Shown here one piece after another: positions 1-8,866 of a stretch of 64,000 nt of DNA (the first letter of the stretch is position 1; each line of letters opens with the position of its first letter). The notes under the pieces were generated by a model, which did no database searches, was not told the origin of the DNA, and saw only the letters and a program-made list of their open reading frames with translations. A program made the position numbers and the translations under genes. The stretch spans positions 35,780 to 99,779 of the forward strand of contig JAILZY010000004.1 in assembly GCA_023512255.1 (NCBI GenBank), read 5' to 3'. The stretch is from a bacterium (GTDB taxonomy: Bacteria > SZUA-182 > DTGQ01).

Positions 1-298
1 TATCTTTATTAGTAACGGGAAAATTTATCTCTGTTTTTTTTAAAACCGGCTTGCACGATGAGCCACCGATATCATCACGGTAGAGGGTAACGTCAATCGC
101 CCCGATCGGCAAAAGGGCACCTGAAAGCTCTTGAATGATCATGCTCAGCCGCCTGGCCAGCTCAACCCCTTTTGACCTGATTCCTACTAAGGCCACATCA
201 TTAAGATGAGAATGTTCAGCCAGAATCTGCCGCGACATCTTCCGTAGGGCACTCTGAATGTCTTCCTTGGTCATAATTGTTCGCCACTCTTTTTCCAT
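1..298 (-). CDS. pyrR: PyrR, pyrimidine operon regulator / uracil phosphoribosyltransferase (C-terminal part cut by window edge)
   Basis: Only the N-terminal 99 residues are inside the window; the gene runs off the left edge. Reading the minus strand from an ATG at 298 gives MEKEWRTIMTKEDIQ..., then ALVGIRSKGVELARRL and PIGAIDVTLYRDDI. The last two blocks are typical of PyrR (B. subtilis has LVGIKTRGIYLAKRL and VGEIDITLYRDD). PyrR is a PRT-fold protein that binds pyr mRNA in a UMP-dependent way and has weak uracil phosphoribosyltransferase activity; the phosphoribosyl-pyrophosphate loop lies beyond the edge. A GGAG ribosome binding site precedes the chosen ATG by about 8 bases. An internal ATG at residue 9 is a possible alternative. 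The rest of a pyrimidine operon may lie to the left. Confidence 0.85.
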   Translation of the reverse strand, partial: MEKEWRTIMTKEDIQSALRKMSRQILAEHSHLNDVALVGIRSKGVELARRLSMIIQELSGALLPIGAIDVTLYRDDIGGSSCKPVLKKTEINFPVTNKD

Positions 299-352
299 AA
301 TTCGCTCTCCTCTTGCAGGCGGTGTGTGGTCTGACTAATTTCTGACACGGCT

Positions 353-1294
353 TCAATGGATAAGGCCGATCTTCTTCCGCATCCATTCCAGAGTTTTGGT
401 CAACCCTTCCTCTAACCCGTAGCGTGGGCTCCAGTTGAGCAGCTTTTGAGCTTTACGAATATCTGGTTGGCGTACCTTGGGATCATCTACCGGCAGAGGC
501 TTAAAGACGATCCGACTGTCTGTTCCGGTGAGTTTGCGAAGAGTTTCGGCAAATTCTAGGATGGTCATCTCACAGGGATTACCAAGATTGACCGGAGTCT
601 GGCAATCTGAAATGAGCAGCCGATAGATTCCCTCAACCATATCTTCCACAAAGCAGAAACTGCGGGTTTGCCTCCCGTCGCCGAAAATGGTCATCTCCCG
701 CCCCTGGAGGGCCTGAGCCATGAGGGTCGGCACTACCCGCCCATCATTAATCCGCATCCTAGGGCCATAGGTATTGAAGATGCGAGCAATTCTAGTTTCA
801 ATCCCATGATAGCGGTGGTAAGCCATAGTTAGGGCTTCGGCAAACCTCTTGGCCTCATCGTATACGCCCCTTGGACCAATGGGATTGACATTTCCCCAAT
901 AGTCTTCAGATTGAGGATGGACAAGTGGATCTCCGTAGACCTCCGAAGTTGAGGCCAGAAGGAAAACGGCTTTCTTCTCCTTGGCCAGACCTAGAGCTTT
1001 ATGAGTACCCAAAGAGCCTACTTTCAGGGTCTGAATGGGCAACTGCTGGTAGTCAACCGGGCTAGCCGGGCTGGCAAAATGCAAAATATAATCCAGCGGA
1101 CCATCAAGATAAAGATAATTGGTTACATCTTGTTTAATGAATAGAAACTTTTCCGAGCGAATATGAGCGATATTTGAGATATCTCCAGTGAGAAGGTTAT
1201 CCATACAGATAACCTCAAAGCCTCTGTTTAGGAAATAGTCACAGAGGTGAGATCCGAGAAAGCCTGCTCCACCGGTAATCAATACTCTTGGCAT
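353..1294 (-). CDS. NAD-dependent UDP-glucuronate decarboxylase (UDP-xylose synthase), extended SDR family
   Basis: Converts UDP-glucuronate to UDP-xylose, a sugar donor for surface polysaccharides, in the cytoplasm. The 313 residues show the NAD-binding GGAGFLGSH at the N terminus, the active-site serine region STSEVYGDP near residue 115, and the catalytic YDEAK (YxxxK) near 146. Further blocks [13 protein letters not shown] and [18 protein letters not shown] are characteristic of bacterial UXS-type enzymes. Full family length. The start at 1294 is preceded by GGAGGTGATTCTAT, which overlaps the end of the ftsB-like gene upstream, so the two are probably co-transcribed. An unspecified NAD-dependent epimerase is the main alternative; the [15 protein letters not shown] segment favours the decarboxylase. 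Confidence 0.88.
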   Translation of the reverse strand: MPRVLITGGAGFLGSHLCDYFLNRGFEVICMDNLLTGDISNIAHIRSEKFLFIKQDVTNYLYLDGPLDYILHFASPASPVDYQQLPIQTLKVGSLGTHKALGLAKEKKAVFLLASTSEVYGDPLVHPQSEDYWGNVNPIGPRGVYDEAKRFAEALTMAYHRYHGIETRIARIFNTYGPRMRINDGRVVPTLMAQALQGREMTIFGDGRQTRSFCFVEDMVEGIYRLLISDCQTPVNLGNPCEMTILEFAETLRKLTGTDSRIVFKPLPVDDPKVRQPDIRKAQKLLNWSPRYGLEEGLTKTLEWMRKKIGLIH

Positions 1295-1300
1295 ATAGAA

Positions 1301-1627
1301 TCACCTCCGCGCCTTTGGGATCGGCTTTCCCTTCGACAGATGGTGATATCGATAAATAATTTCACCCGGTTTGGCCAATCCCAGATCTTCACGAGCTATG
1401 CGGGCTATGTACTCAGGGTCTGAGCGCAGCCTCTCGATCTCTTTCCGCAGAAGTTGATTTTCTTCCATAATATGAACGATATCCCTCCTTATACGCTCCC
1501 GCTGTTGGCGAAACTGATAGATGCGCACCAGGCTGTAGCGTCCCCAAAAGGAAGACCACACCAGCAACCCAAAGGCAAGGATAAGAAGGATATAGCGAGC
1601 AGGCTGCCTCGCTCGGTTTAAAGACAT
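1301..1627 (-). CDS. FtsB/DivIC-family septum formation initiator
   Basis: Small bitopic division protein of 108 residues: a short basic N terminus, one membrane segment (about residues 12-30, YILLILAFGLLVWSSF), then a periplasmic coiled coil (QRERIRRDIVHIMEENQLLRKEIERLR) and the usual family ending YIARIAREDLGLAKPGEIIYRY. FtsB links FtsL and FtsQ in the divisome. The open frame extends upstream to 1723, but that extension is translated from a dispersed hairpin sequence, while the ATG at 1627 has a GAGGG ribosome binding site; I therefore use 1627. The gene lies downstream of eno, the arrangement in many Gram-negative genomes, and runs straight into the UXS gene. Confidence 0.88.
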   Translation of the reverse strand: MSLNRARQPARYILLILAFGLLVWSSFWGRYSLVRIYQFRQQRERIRRDIVHIMEENQLLRKEIERLRSDPEYIARIAREDLGLAKPGEIIYRYHHLSKGKPIPKARR

Positions 1628-1652
1628 CTTGCGCCCTCTTTCATCAATCACC

Positions 1653-1691
1653 CCCTCGCCCTCTTCCCAATTTTTGAGTGGAGGGTGAGGG
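1653..1691. repeat. Imperfect hairpin upstream of ftsB
   Basis: Arms 1653-1663 (CCCTCGCCCTC) and 1681-1691 (GAGGGTGAGGG) pair with a single mismatch around a 17-base loop. There is no T-run. Sequences of this type are common dispersed intergenic hairpins in bacteria; here it inflates the apparent N terminus of the ftsB reading frame. Confidence 0.6.
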
Positions 1692-1804
1692 AGAGACAGA
1701 TTTGATAAGTTATGAGAGATCATCGCTTATCCTATCCTCATCAATTCGAGAATTCGAGAAGAGTAGGATTACCCTCATACTTGTCTCGATCATACTTCCT
1801 TTGT

Positions 1805-2057
1805 CTTCTCCCCGCGCTCGGGTGGAGGCAGATGTTCGGTAGCTTCCCGCTCCGACCTGCTAGCCACTTCTACCCGCGCTCGGGTGGAGGCAGAGCCGCC
1901 AGGAATCAATAAGTGCCCGTCGGCACTCCTTCTCCCCGCGCTCGGGTGGAGGCAGCGCCCACTGCCCACTGCTCCCCGCACTCGGGTGGAGCGCAGGGTT
2001 AAAGCTACATGGCTTACCCACCATGCTAGTCCTCTTCCTGCTCTTCGGTGGAGGCAG
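1805..2057. repeat. Interspersed GC-rich repeat, period 62 bp (five copies, last two degenerate)
   Basis: Three 27-base copies begin at 1805, 1867 and 1929, exactly 62 bases apart and separated by two unrelated 35-base segments. They share the core CCCGCGCTCGGGTGGAGGCA; the second copy differs at one base. A fourth, altered copy lies around 1971-1995 (40 bases later) and a shortened fifth at about 2038-2057. The core can fold (CCCG-CGCT-CGGG). The repeat falls in different reading frames in successive copies, which argues against coding. The rest of the stretch between ftsB and eno (1628-2095) holds no gene I can support. Confidence 0.75.
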
Positions 2058-2095
2058 GGAGATTGAGGCGCTATTTTGTGAAGGAGCAGGGTCAA

Positions 2096-3421
<1,326 letters not shown>

Positions 3422-3570
3422 TTATTAGGTTAACATAACTTTGGTTATTAAGTTAATACGGCTTAATATTGTTTTTCTCGGCTCTGGCCGATCAGCTTTG
3501 CGGGTCAAAAATATCACAAATACTTTTCAGATTCAATAGAAAAACAGGTACTAACAGGGGGAGGGAGAAA

Positions 3571-3630
3571 AGAGTAATATTAGAGTAATATTAGTGAAAT
3601 GTTTAGAAAGAGTAATATTAGTGAAATGTT
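3571..3630 (+). repeat. AT-rich direct repeats beside the DnaA boxes
   Basis: A 22-base unit starting AGAGTAATATTAGTG is present at 3582-3603 and 3609-3630 (period 27), with a partial copy at 3571-3583. It lies immediately left of the first DnaA boxes, where an unwinding element could be. Confidence 0.7.
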
Positions 3631-4164
3631 AGGAAGATTTTCCACAATTTCTTTGGATAACCTGTGGATAACCAAGATAAATTCGGCTGGAACTGCCTGA
3701 GAAATTAGCCAGGATAGCACTTTTGCCTCTCGATGAGCCTTTCTCTATTAAGATAATATATCAAATAGTTACCAGATATAATAGCTACTTTTTGCTCTAT
3801 CCTCAGGATGAAATCCGATGGCGGGAGAAGTTATCCACAGATGATCGACTCGCGGCTGTCTCCTCTAATTCATTATCAGACATTTTTGAAAAAGGGGGAT
3901 GGACATTTGGGGCAATAAGGAAAAAAATTGATTTTGTCAGAGATTAGGAAAATTTTCCACAGAAGTTATGGATAAGTTGTGGATAACTAGAGGGACAAAG
4001 GAGAAAAAGCCGTAGAAAAACAAAGGCAATAGCAATTTTGCTTGGCATGGAATCTATTTTTATTGGCAGATATTTCAAATATTTAATTAAGATTAGCTAA
4101 TCAGCTTCCCCTCTCTCGAAAAGCAAGGATGAAAAAATGAAAGTTATCCACAGGTTAGTGTTTA

Positions 4165-4196
4165 AACTGAAAATCCTAAATAGGATTTTCAGTTTT
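4165..4196. repeat. Perfect 15-bp inverted repeat with 2-base spacer
   Basis: AAACTGAAAATCCTA (4165-4179) and TAGGATTTTCAGTTT (4182-4196) pair perfectly across AA. It follows the last DnaA box by 11 bases and precedes the nrdD promoter. It could be a terminator or cruciform element at the edge of the origin-like region. Confidence 0.7.
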
Positions 4197-4238
4197 CTGA
4201 TGATTGCGGAATCAAGAAGCATAAACTCTGAAACTTGC

Positions 4239-4269
4239 TTGACACGAAATCCTCCTAGTGTGGTATGAT
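4239..4269 (+). promoter_or_regulatory. Sigma-70 type promoter of nrdD
   Basis: TTGACA at 4239-4244 and TATGAT at 4264-4269, spacer 19 bases. Transcription would begin near 4276 and leave a leader of about 175 bases before nrdD. Confidence 0.55.
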
Positions 4270-4281
4270 AATGCTGCTACC

Positions 4282-4323
4282 TACTATATATAGTAGTATC
4301 TCCTTAAAACTATACAATATGAT
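4282..4323. promoter_or_regulatory. NrdR-like operator
   Basis: The palindrome TACTATATATAGTA (4282-4295) contains the CTATATATAG core of NrdR boxes and sits just after the predicted transcription start of nrdD. A weaker second match, ACTATACAATATGAT, lies at 4309-4323, about 28 bases centre to centre; NrdR usually binds paired boxes roughly three helical turns apart. NrdR represses ribonucleotide reductase genes in most bacteria. The nrdR gene is not in the window. Confidence 0.5.
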
Positions 4324-4364
4324 CTACTTTTAAATTAGAGTCTATCCGAAAAAATACTTAAATG

Positions 4365-4393
4365 AGGCGGCATCATTATTGGAGCTGCCGCCT
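4365..4393. repeat. Inverted repeat in the nrdD leader
   Basis: AGGCGGCA (4365-4372) and TGCCGCCT (4386-4393) pair across a 13-base loop, 58 bases before the nrdD start. No T-run follows, so a leader structure is more likely than a terminator. Confidence 0.5.
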
Positions 4394-4451
4394 TACCCTT
4401 AGGATAGGTTCTTAAACCAGATTGAAGACAACAGAGCTAGGAGATTTGAGG

Positions 4452-6545
4452 ATGAGTAATGTAGAAACCACGGATATGGCCCTTTTCGTTCGAACCTCAG
4501 AAGAGGATTTTCGAAGTTGGGATCGACAGAAAATTGTCGATGCCCTGGTACGTGAAACCTATATTGATGAGGACACAGCTATTCGCATCAGTAAGGAAGT
4601 GGAAAGTCAGATTATAGCCTCGAATCTCAAAATCATTACCGCTCCTCTGATCCGTGAGCTAGTAGATGCAAAGCTCATTGAGCATGGACTAGAGCGGGCT
4701 CGCTGGATGCATACCCGCCTTGGGATGCCACTTTATGACGTCAATCAGCTCATTCTCCATCCTAACCGGGAAAATGCCAATGTACCTCATGGCCCTGAAG
4801 CCACTAACCTGACCCTGGCCGAGCATATCAAGAAAGAGTATGCACTTTTAGCTCTTTTTTCTCAGGAGGTGGCTGATGCCCACTTGCGGGGAGATATCCA
4901 TATCCATGATCTTGGCTTCTGTGACCGTCCTTACTGCTCCGGCCAATCCCTTGAGTATGTCAAAAAATTCGGTCTGAACCTGCCGAATGCTCTGTCTATG
5001 GCCAAGCCGGCCAAACATCCCGAGGTGCTGCTGGCCCACATGGTAAAATTTGCCGCTGCCCTGCAGGGGAATTTCGCCGGGGCTATCGGCTGGGATGCGG
5101 TCAATCTCTTCTTCGCCCCCTATCTTTCGGGGATGTCGGATCGAGAGATTCGCCAGCTGGCCCAGATCATGATTTTTGAGTTTTCCCAACAGGCCGTAGC
5201 CAGGGGAGGACAGGCGATCTTCAGCGATATTAATATCTATTGGGAAGTGCCTAGTCACTTTGAAAATGTTCCGGCCATTGGCCCCGGGGGAATCTATACT
5301 GGCAAGACCTACGGTCAGTATCTTGAGGAGTCGCAAAGATTTGCTCGAGCACTTTTTGATGTTTACCTGGAAGGAGACGCATCAGGCAGACCCTTCTTTT
5401 TCCCCAAGCCACTGGTTCACATTACCGAAAAATTTTTCAAAACTCCAGGGCATCAGGACTTTCTTTTCCATATCTGCGAAGTGGCCGCGGAGAAAGGGAA
5501 CACCTACTTTGTGTTTGATCGTGGGGATACGGCCAAAATTTCCGAGTGTTGCCGACTGAGTTTTAAACTCAGGGCCGAAGATCTTGAAGATGCTAAAGAA
5601 CCCTGGAAGATGAGATACTGCGCTCTTCAGAATGTTACCCTAAACCTGCCACGGGTTGGCTATGAGGTCAAGGGAGACAACTGTCGGCTCTTTGAGCGGC
5701 TAGGAGATTTGATGGAGCTGGCTGCCGAGGCTCATATGCAGAAGCGAGTTTTTATCGAAAAGCTCTTGGCTCTTGGGGAGAGCGGGCCTCTATCCCTTCT
5801 GACCATGAGTCGGGATGGTGAGCCCTATCTTCGACTAGAGCGCGCCTCTCATCTGATCGGTATGGTTGGGCTGAATGAGCTGGTAAAAATCCAGACAGGC
5901 CAGGAAATGCATGAATCGAAAGAGGCCTTCATGATGGGACTCAAGATCATTTCCCATTTGAAACTCTTGGCTGACCGTCTGTCCAGCAAGCATAAAATGC
6001 ATTTTGTGCTTGAGCAGACCCCGGCAGAGAGCACCAGCTATCGGTTCGCCAAGCTAGATCTTCGCCACTATGGATCGGCCGCGGAGAAGACTGTGCAGGG
6101 AGATTTGGCCAAGGGAGAGGTATACTATACTAACTCTACCTACTTGAATGTGAGTGCTCCGATTAACCCGATTGAGCGGGTCAGGCAGGAAGGACTATTT
6201 CATCCGCTGATCGAAGCTGGAGCCCTGACCCACATCTGGCTGGGGGAGGCAAGGCCATCGCGGGAGTCTTTGGCTAATTTCGTGGTTAAGACCTTTCAGA
6301 AGACCTTAAATGATCAGATCGCCTTTTCTCCAGAATTTACGACCTGCAACAGTTGTAGTCAAACGGCACGGGGGCTGAAAGAGACCTGCCCCTATTGTGG
6401 CTCAGACCAAGTTGACGGGATTACCCGAATTACTGGCTATTTTACCAAGATTTCCAGTTGGAACAAGGGTAAGAGGGGAGAGCTTCGGGACCGATATCGA
6501 AATCAGATCTATTTGCAAAGGGAGAGTGTTGGAAATGAAATTTAA
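4452..6545 (+). CDS. nrdD: Anaerobic (class III) ribonucleoside-triphosphate reductase
   Basis: Reduces ribonucleoside triphosphates to deoxy forms with a glycyl radical, using formate or a thiol system; strictly anaerobic. The 697 residues contain an N-terminal ATP-cone (VRTSEEDFRSWDRQKIVDAL...), the barrel domain (DIHIHDLGFCDRPYCSGQ), a C-terminal zinc site (CNSC...CPYC) and the glycyl-radical loop RITGYF near the end. The frame opens at 4422, but the ATG at 4452 has an AGGAG 8 bases upstream and the earlier one has none, so I choose 4452. The end overlaps the following thioredoxin-like gene by 11 bases, and the activase gene is just beyond: a complete nrdD operon. Confidence 0.96.
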   Translation: MSNVETTDMALFVRTSEEDFRSWDRQKIVDALVRETYIDEDTAIRISKEVESQIIASNLKIITAPLIRELVDAKLIEHGLERARWMHTRLGMPLYDVNQLILHPNRENANVPHGPEATNLTLAEHIKKEYALLALFSQEVADAHLRGDIHIHDLGFCDRPYCSGQSLEYVKKFGLNLPNALSMAKPAKHPEVLLAHMVKFAAALQGNFAGAIGWDAVNLFFAPYLSGMSDREIRQLAQIMIFEFSQQAVARGGQAIFSDINIYWEVPSHFENVPAIGPGGIYTGKTYGQYLEESQRFARALFDVYLEGDASGRPFFFPKPLVHITEKFFKTPGHQDFLFHICEVAAEKGNTYFVFDRGDTAKISECCRLSFKLRAEDLEDAKEPWKMRYCALQNVTLNLPRVGYEVKGDNCRLFERLGDLMELAAEAHMQKRVFIEKLLALGESGPLSLLTMSRDGEPYLRLERASHLIGMVGLNELVKIQTGQEMHESKEAFMMGLKIISHLKLLADRLSSKHKMHFVLEQTPAESTSYRFAKLDLRHYGSAAEKTVQGDLAKGEVYYTNSTYLNVSAPINPIERVRQEGLFHPLIEAGALTHIWLGEARPSRESLANFVVKTFQKTLNDQIAFSPEFTTCNSCSQTARGLKETCPYCGSDQVDGITRITGYFTKISSWNKGKRGELRDRYRNQIYLQRESVGNEI

Positions 6546-6813
6546 GCTATTCTGGAAAGAAGGCTGTCCGATGTGCCCGGCAGCCAAAAATGTTATTCAC
6601 CAATTAATTTGCAGCGGCTATCAGGCCATGGAGTATGATCTTGAAACCACTGAAGGGCTGGCTGAAGCGGCATTTTACGCCGTGCTCTCAACCCCAACCA
6701 TTATCCTACTCGATGAGCAGGACAATTCGATTGCCGAATGGAGGGGAAAAGTGCCTACCTTTGAAGAGGCGCAAGCAGCGGCCTCAGCTTGGCAGACGGC
6801 TAAAGTAAGCTAA
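6535..6813 (+). CDS. Small thioredoxin/glutaredoxin-like protein with CPMC motif
   Basis: Protein of 92 residues starting MKFKLFWKEGCPMCPAAK: a beta strand followed by a CPMC redox motif at the start of helix 1, then STPTIILLD with the cis-proline expected in thioredoxin folds. It overlaps the end of nrdD by 11 bases and has a GGGAGAG ribosome binding site, so translation is coupled. The likely role is to supply electrons to NrdD; some class III reductases use a NrdH- or thioredoxin-like donor instead of formate, and such genes are often placed beside nrdD. The frame can be extended upstream inside nrdD, but that part is a shadow. The role as donor is inferred from position. Confidence 0.85.
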   Translation: MKFKLFWKEGCPMCPAAKNVIHQLICSGYQAMEYDLETTEGLAEAAFYAVLSTPTIILLDEQDNSIAEWRGKVPTFEEAQAAASAWQTAKVS

Positions 6814-6912
6814 TTAGAGTTCTCACCGCTCAAGGCCTCATCTCCTCAGGATGGGCTTTGCGGCCGCGGCTGATCTTCAGGAGCTGATCTTTGGGAGAAA
6901 TAAGATCATGGG

Positions 6913-7638
6913 ATGAAAGCGATCAACACCTGCCCTGCAGGACAAATCAAGGGATTCATCGAGACCTCTTTCAGCGACTGGCCTGGCAAGGTTGCGGCAG
7001 TGGTTTTTCTTTCAGGCTGTAACCTGCGCTGTCCCTACTGCCATAACTATACCCTGGTTCTTTCCCCGCACTTCTACGAGACGATACCTCGCCCCTGGAT
7101 AGCCAGCCGTCTGAGGGAATTCAGCGGCTGGATTGATGGAGTGGTGATTTCAGGTGGAGAGCCTTGTCTCTCCCCGCGGTTGCCCCAGTTGATCAGATTT
7201 TTCCGCCATCTCTCATTTCCGGTAAAATTGGATACCAATGGCACTAAACCTGAGCTGCTCGCGGCTTTGCTTGAAGATGGTCTTCTCGATTATGTGGCTA
7301 TGGACGTCAAGGCGCCCCTTGATGATATTCGCTACAGCCGCTGCGCTGGAGTGCCACAGAGTGTTTCCCCTATTCGAAGGAGTCTGGCCATTTTAGCCCA
7401 GTCTGGGATTGAGTATGAACTGCGGATGACTGTCTGCCCATCCCTGACCACCAGGGAGGATATCCAAGATTTGGCCAGACAGATCGAGGGAGTAAAGCGA
7501 TTTGTTCTGCAAGGATTTAATCCAAAAGACCCCCTGAGGCCAGAACTTAAGAGCGTATCTCCCTACAGCCGGCAAGAGATGCTGGAATTTCAACGGATTC
7601 TAAAAGAGTACGTAGCCGAATGCACGGTGGCTGGATGA
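6913..7638 (+). CDS. nrdG: Anaerobic ribonucleotide reductase activating protein (radical SAM)
   Basis: Radical-SAM activase that puts the glycyl radical on NrdD, using S-adenosylmethionine and a 4Fe-4S cluster. The 241 residues begin with GFIETSFSDWPGKVAAVVF, then the cluster motif GCNLRCPYC (CxxxCxxC) near residue 36, the SGGEP segment (VVISGGEPCL) and the DTNG block. At 241 residues it is longer than E. coli NrdG and matches the longer form common in anaerobes, close to the pyruvate-formate-lyase-activase group. Position 100 bases after nrdD and the thioredoxin-like gene supports the assignment. The ribosome binding site is weak, and a nearby ATG at 6908 is out of frame. Confidence 0.92.
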   Translation: MKAINTCPAGQIKGFIETSFSDWPGKVAAVVFLSGCNLRCPYCHNYTLVLSPHFYETIPRPWIASRLREFSGWIDGVVISGGEPCLSPRLPQLIRFFRHLSFPVKLDTNGTKPELLAALLEDGLLDYVAMDVKAPLDDIRYSRCAGVPQSVSPIRRSLAILAQSGIEYELRMTVCPSLTTREDIQDLARQIEGVKRFVLQGFNPKDPLRPELKSVSPYSRQEMLEFQRILKEYVAECTVAG

Positions 7639-7765
7639 GGGTTTAAAGGTGGCTTTGGGTGGCAGGTGCTTTGAGTGGCAAGAATTTATAGTAGGAAAAT
7701 CAGGCCAAAGTAGGCCGCAGGTGAGATGTGCAAGGTTCATTGATTAGAGCTCCATTAATTGATGA

Positions 7766-8866
7766 CTACTCCAGGGGATCGGGCCCGCCATAGGCGCCAA
7801 GGGTATTTCGGGAGCCATCAGGGTTGTTATAGACCTTTTGCGGATGGCCTGAATGGTGGCAGATAGATTCTGGCCTGAGCCGATAATCTCCATGATTAGG
7901 GTCAATGAAGAGCGGATCCTGAGAAATATTTCCATTGACTCCAAGATAATCGGCATCAGTGATATTGGAAAATTGAGGCCGGCAGGTCATGGCAAAATCA
8001 ACCAGACAAAGGTCGTCTTGATTTTTCCAGAGAATATTGTTAAGCTGTTGGAATCCTCCGGCTAATCCAAAAACGCCTCCTCCAAACAGAGCGCTATTGC
8101 CACAGATGGTGTTATTGACTAGCGAGGCCGAAGAGTCGATGAAAATGCACCCTCCGCCGGCATGAGAGGCTGTGTTTTTAACGATGAGGTTATTGTGGAT
8201 CACGGAGCGGTCAGCATTGCAAAATAGCCCGCCGCCAAAAGAGGCGCTGTTTCGCAGCAGCCGATTTTTGGCGATCTTAGCCGAGGCATGAAAAGAAAAG
8301 ATTCCTCCTCCGCAAACCTGGGCCCGATTGTCGACAATCGTATTGTGAATGATTTTCGGACAGGAGAACTCCGCACAGTAGATCCCGCCGCCGAATTTAG
8401 CCTTATGGTTAACAATGAAGTTATTGATGATGGTGGGAGAGGAGTAGGGAGCACAGTAGATTCCCCCTCCCTGAAGTGGGCAGGCACGATTGGGATCGGA
8501 ATCTGAAACGGTGAGGGTGAAGCCATCGAGAGTGGCCTGACAGCCTTGGTCAAAAGAGATTAGCGGAGCCTCACCCGTTCCGATTAAAACCGTCTCGCCC
8601 GCTCCCAGAGCAGAGCGAAGGATCAGGTTTTTCTGGGTAATATGAATGCCTGCCGGACAGATCCGATATCTTCCTGGTCTGACGATAATAGTGTCTGCTG
8701 CGGCTGAATTTTTCACCGCCTCCTCAATGGTAGAAAATTCAGCTGGAACAAAAAGATTTCTCTGCCTGATGAGGGCTTTCTGACAAGAGAGAAAAAACCA
8801 ACAGCAGGAGAAGACCAGCATAACGAGACATCTTTTGAAGAGGGGGTATTTTTTATCAATCAGCAT
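7766..8866 (-). CDS. Exported right-handed beta-helix lipoprotein
   Basis: Predicted lipoprotein of 366 residues: a basic start, a hydrophobic segment (CLVMLVFSCCWFFL) and the lipobox LSC near residue 28. After it comes FVPAEFSTIEEAVKNSAAADTIIVRPGRYR, the standard opening of pectate-lyase-like beta-helix proteins, then repeated coils rich in GGGI/GGGV (GGGIYCAPYSSPTIINN, GGGIYCAEFSCPKIIHN, GGGIFSFHASAKIAKN, GGGLFCNADRSVIHNN). The repeat pattern matches the surface or periplasmic beta-helix proteins of uncultured anaerobes; no catalytic residues can be assigned, and function is unknown. Its start overlaps the end of the next upstream gene by 11 bases, and the two are paralogous. Confidence 0.8.
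   Translation of the reverse strand: MLIDKKYPLFKRCLVMLVFSCCWFFLSCQKALIRQRNLFVPAEFSTIEEAVKNSAAADTIIVRPGRYRICPAGIHITQKNLILRSALGAGETVLIGTGEAPLISFDQGCQATLDGFTLTVSDSDPNRACPLQGGGIYCAPYSSPTIINNFIVNHKAKFGGGIYCAEFSCPKIIHNTIVDNRAQVCGGGIFSFHASAKIAKNRLLRNSASFGGGLFCNADRSVIHNNLIVKNTASHAGGGCIFIDSSASLVNNTICGNSALFGGGVFGLAGGFQQLNNILWKNQDDLCLVDFAMTCRPQFSNITDADYLGVNGNISQDPLFIDPNHGDYRLRPESICHHSGHPQKVYNNPDGSRNTLGAYGGPDPLE

Larger units (their letters stand above)
3429..4200. other. Candidate replication origin: DnaA-box cluster in a gene-free, AT-rich stretch
   Basis: The perfect DnaA box TTATCCACA occurs four times in about 500 bases: 3663-3671 (minus orientation), 3831-3839 (plus), 3978-3986 (minus) and 4145-4153 (plus). 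TTTTCCACA, one mismatch, occurs at 3638-3646 and 3953-3961. AT-rich direct repeats sit at 3571-3630. Genes point away on both sides (eno, ftsB, uxs and pyrR to the left; nrdD and nrdG to the right), as expected around an origin. dnaA, dnaN or gidA are not visible here, so this remains an inference. A 74-residue frame at 3723-3947 overlaps a box and resembles no protein. Confidence 0.55.

Noticed and set aside
1805-2057. CRISPR array
   Set aside because: Only three good repeats, no cas genes, foldable repeat core and irregular last intervals; kept as a repeat.
1790-2095. 101-residue frame on the minus strand between eno and ftsB
   Set aside because: It is made of the 62-bp repeats, which fall in different frames within it, and has no family resemblance.
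3723-3947. 74-residue frame on the plus strand
   Set aside because: Overlaps a DnaA box in the origin-like region, has no ribosome binding site and no protein-like pattern.
4848-5336. 162-residue frame antisense to nrdD
   Set aside because: Shadow of a strongly conserved gene.
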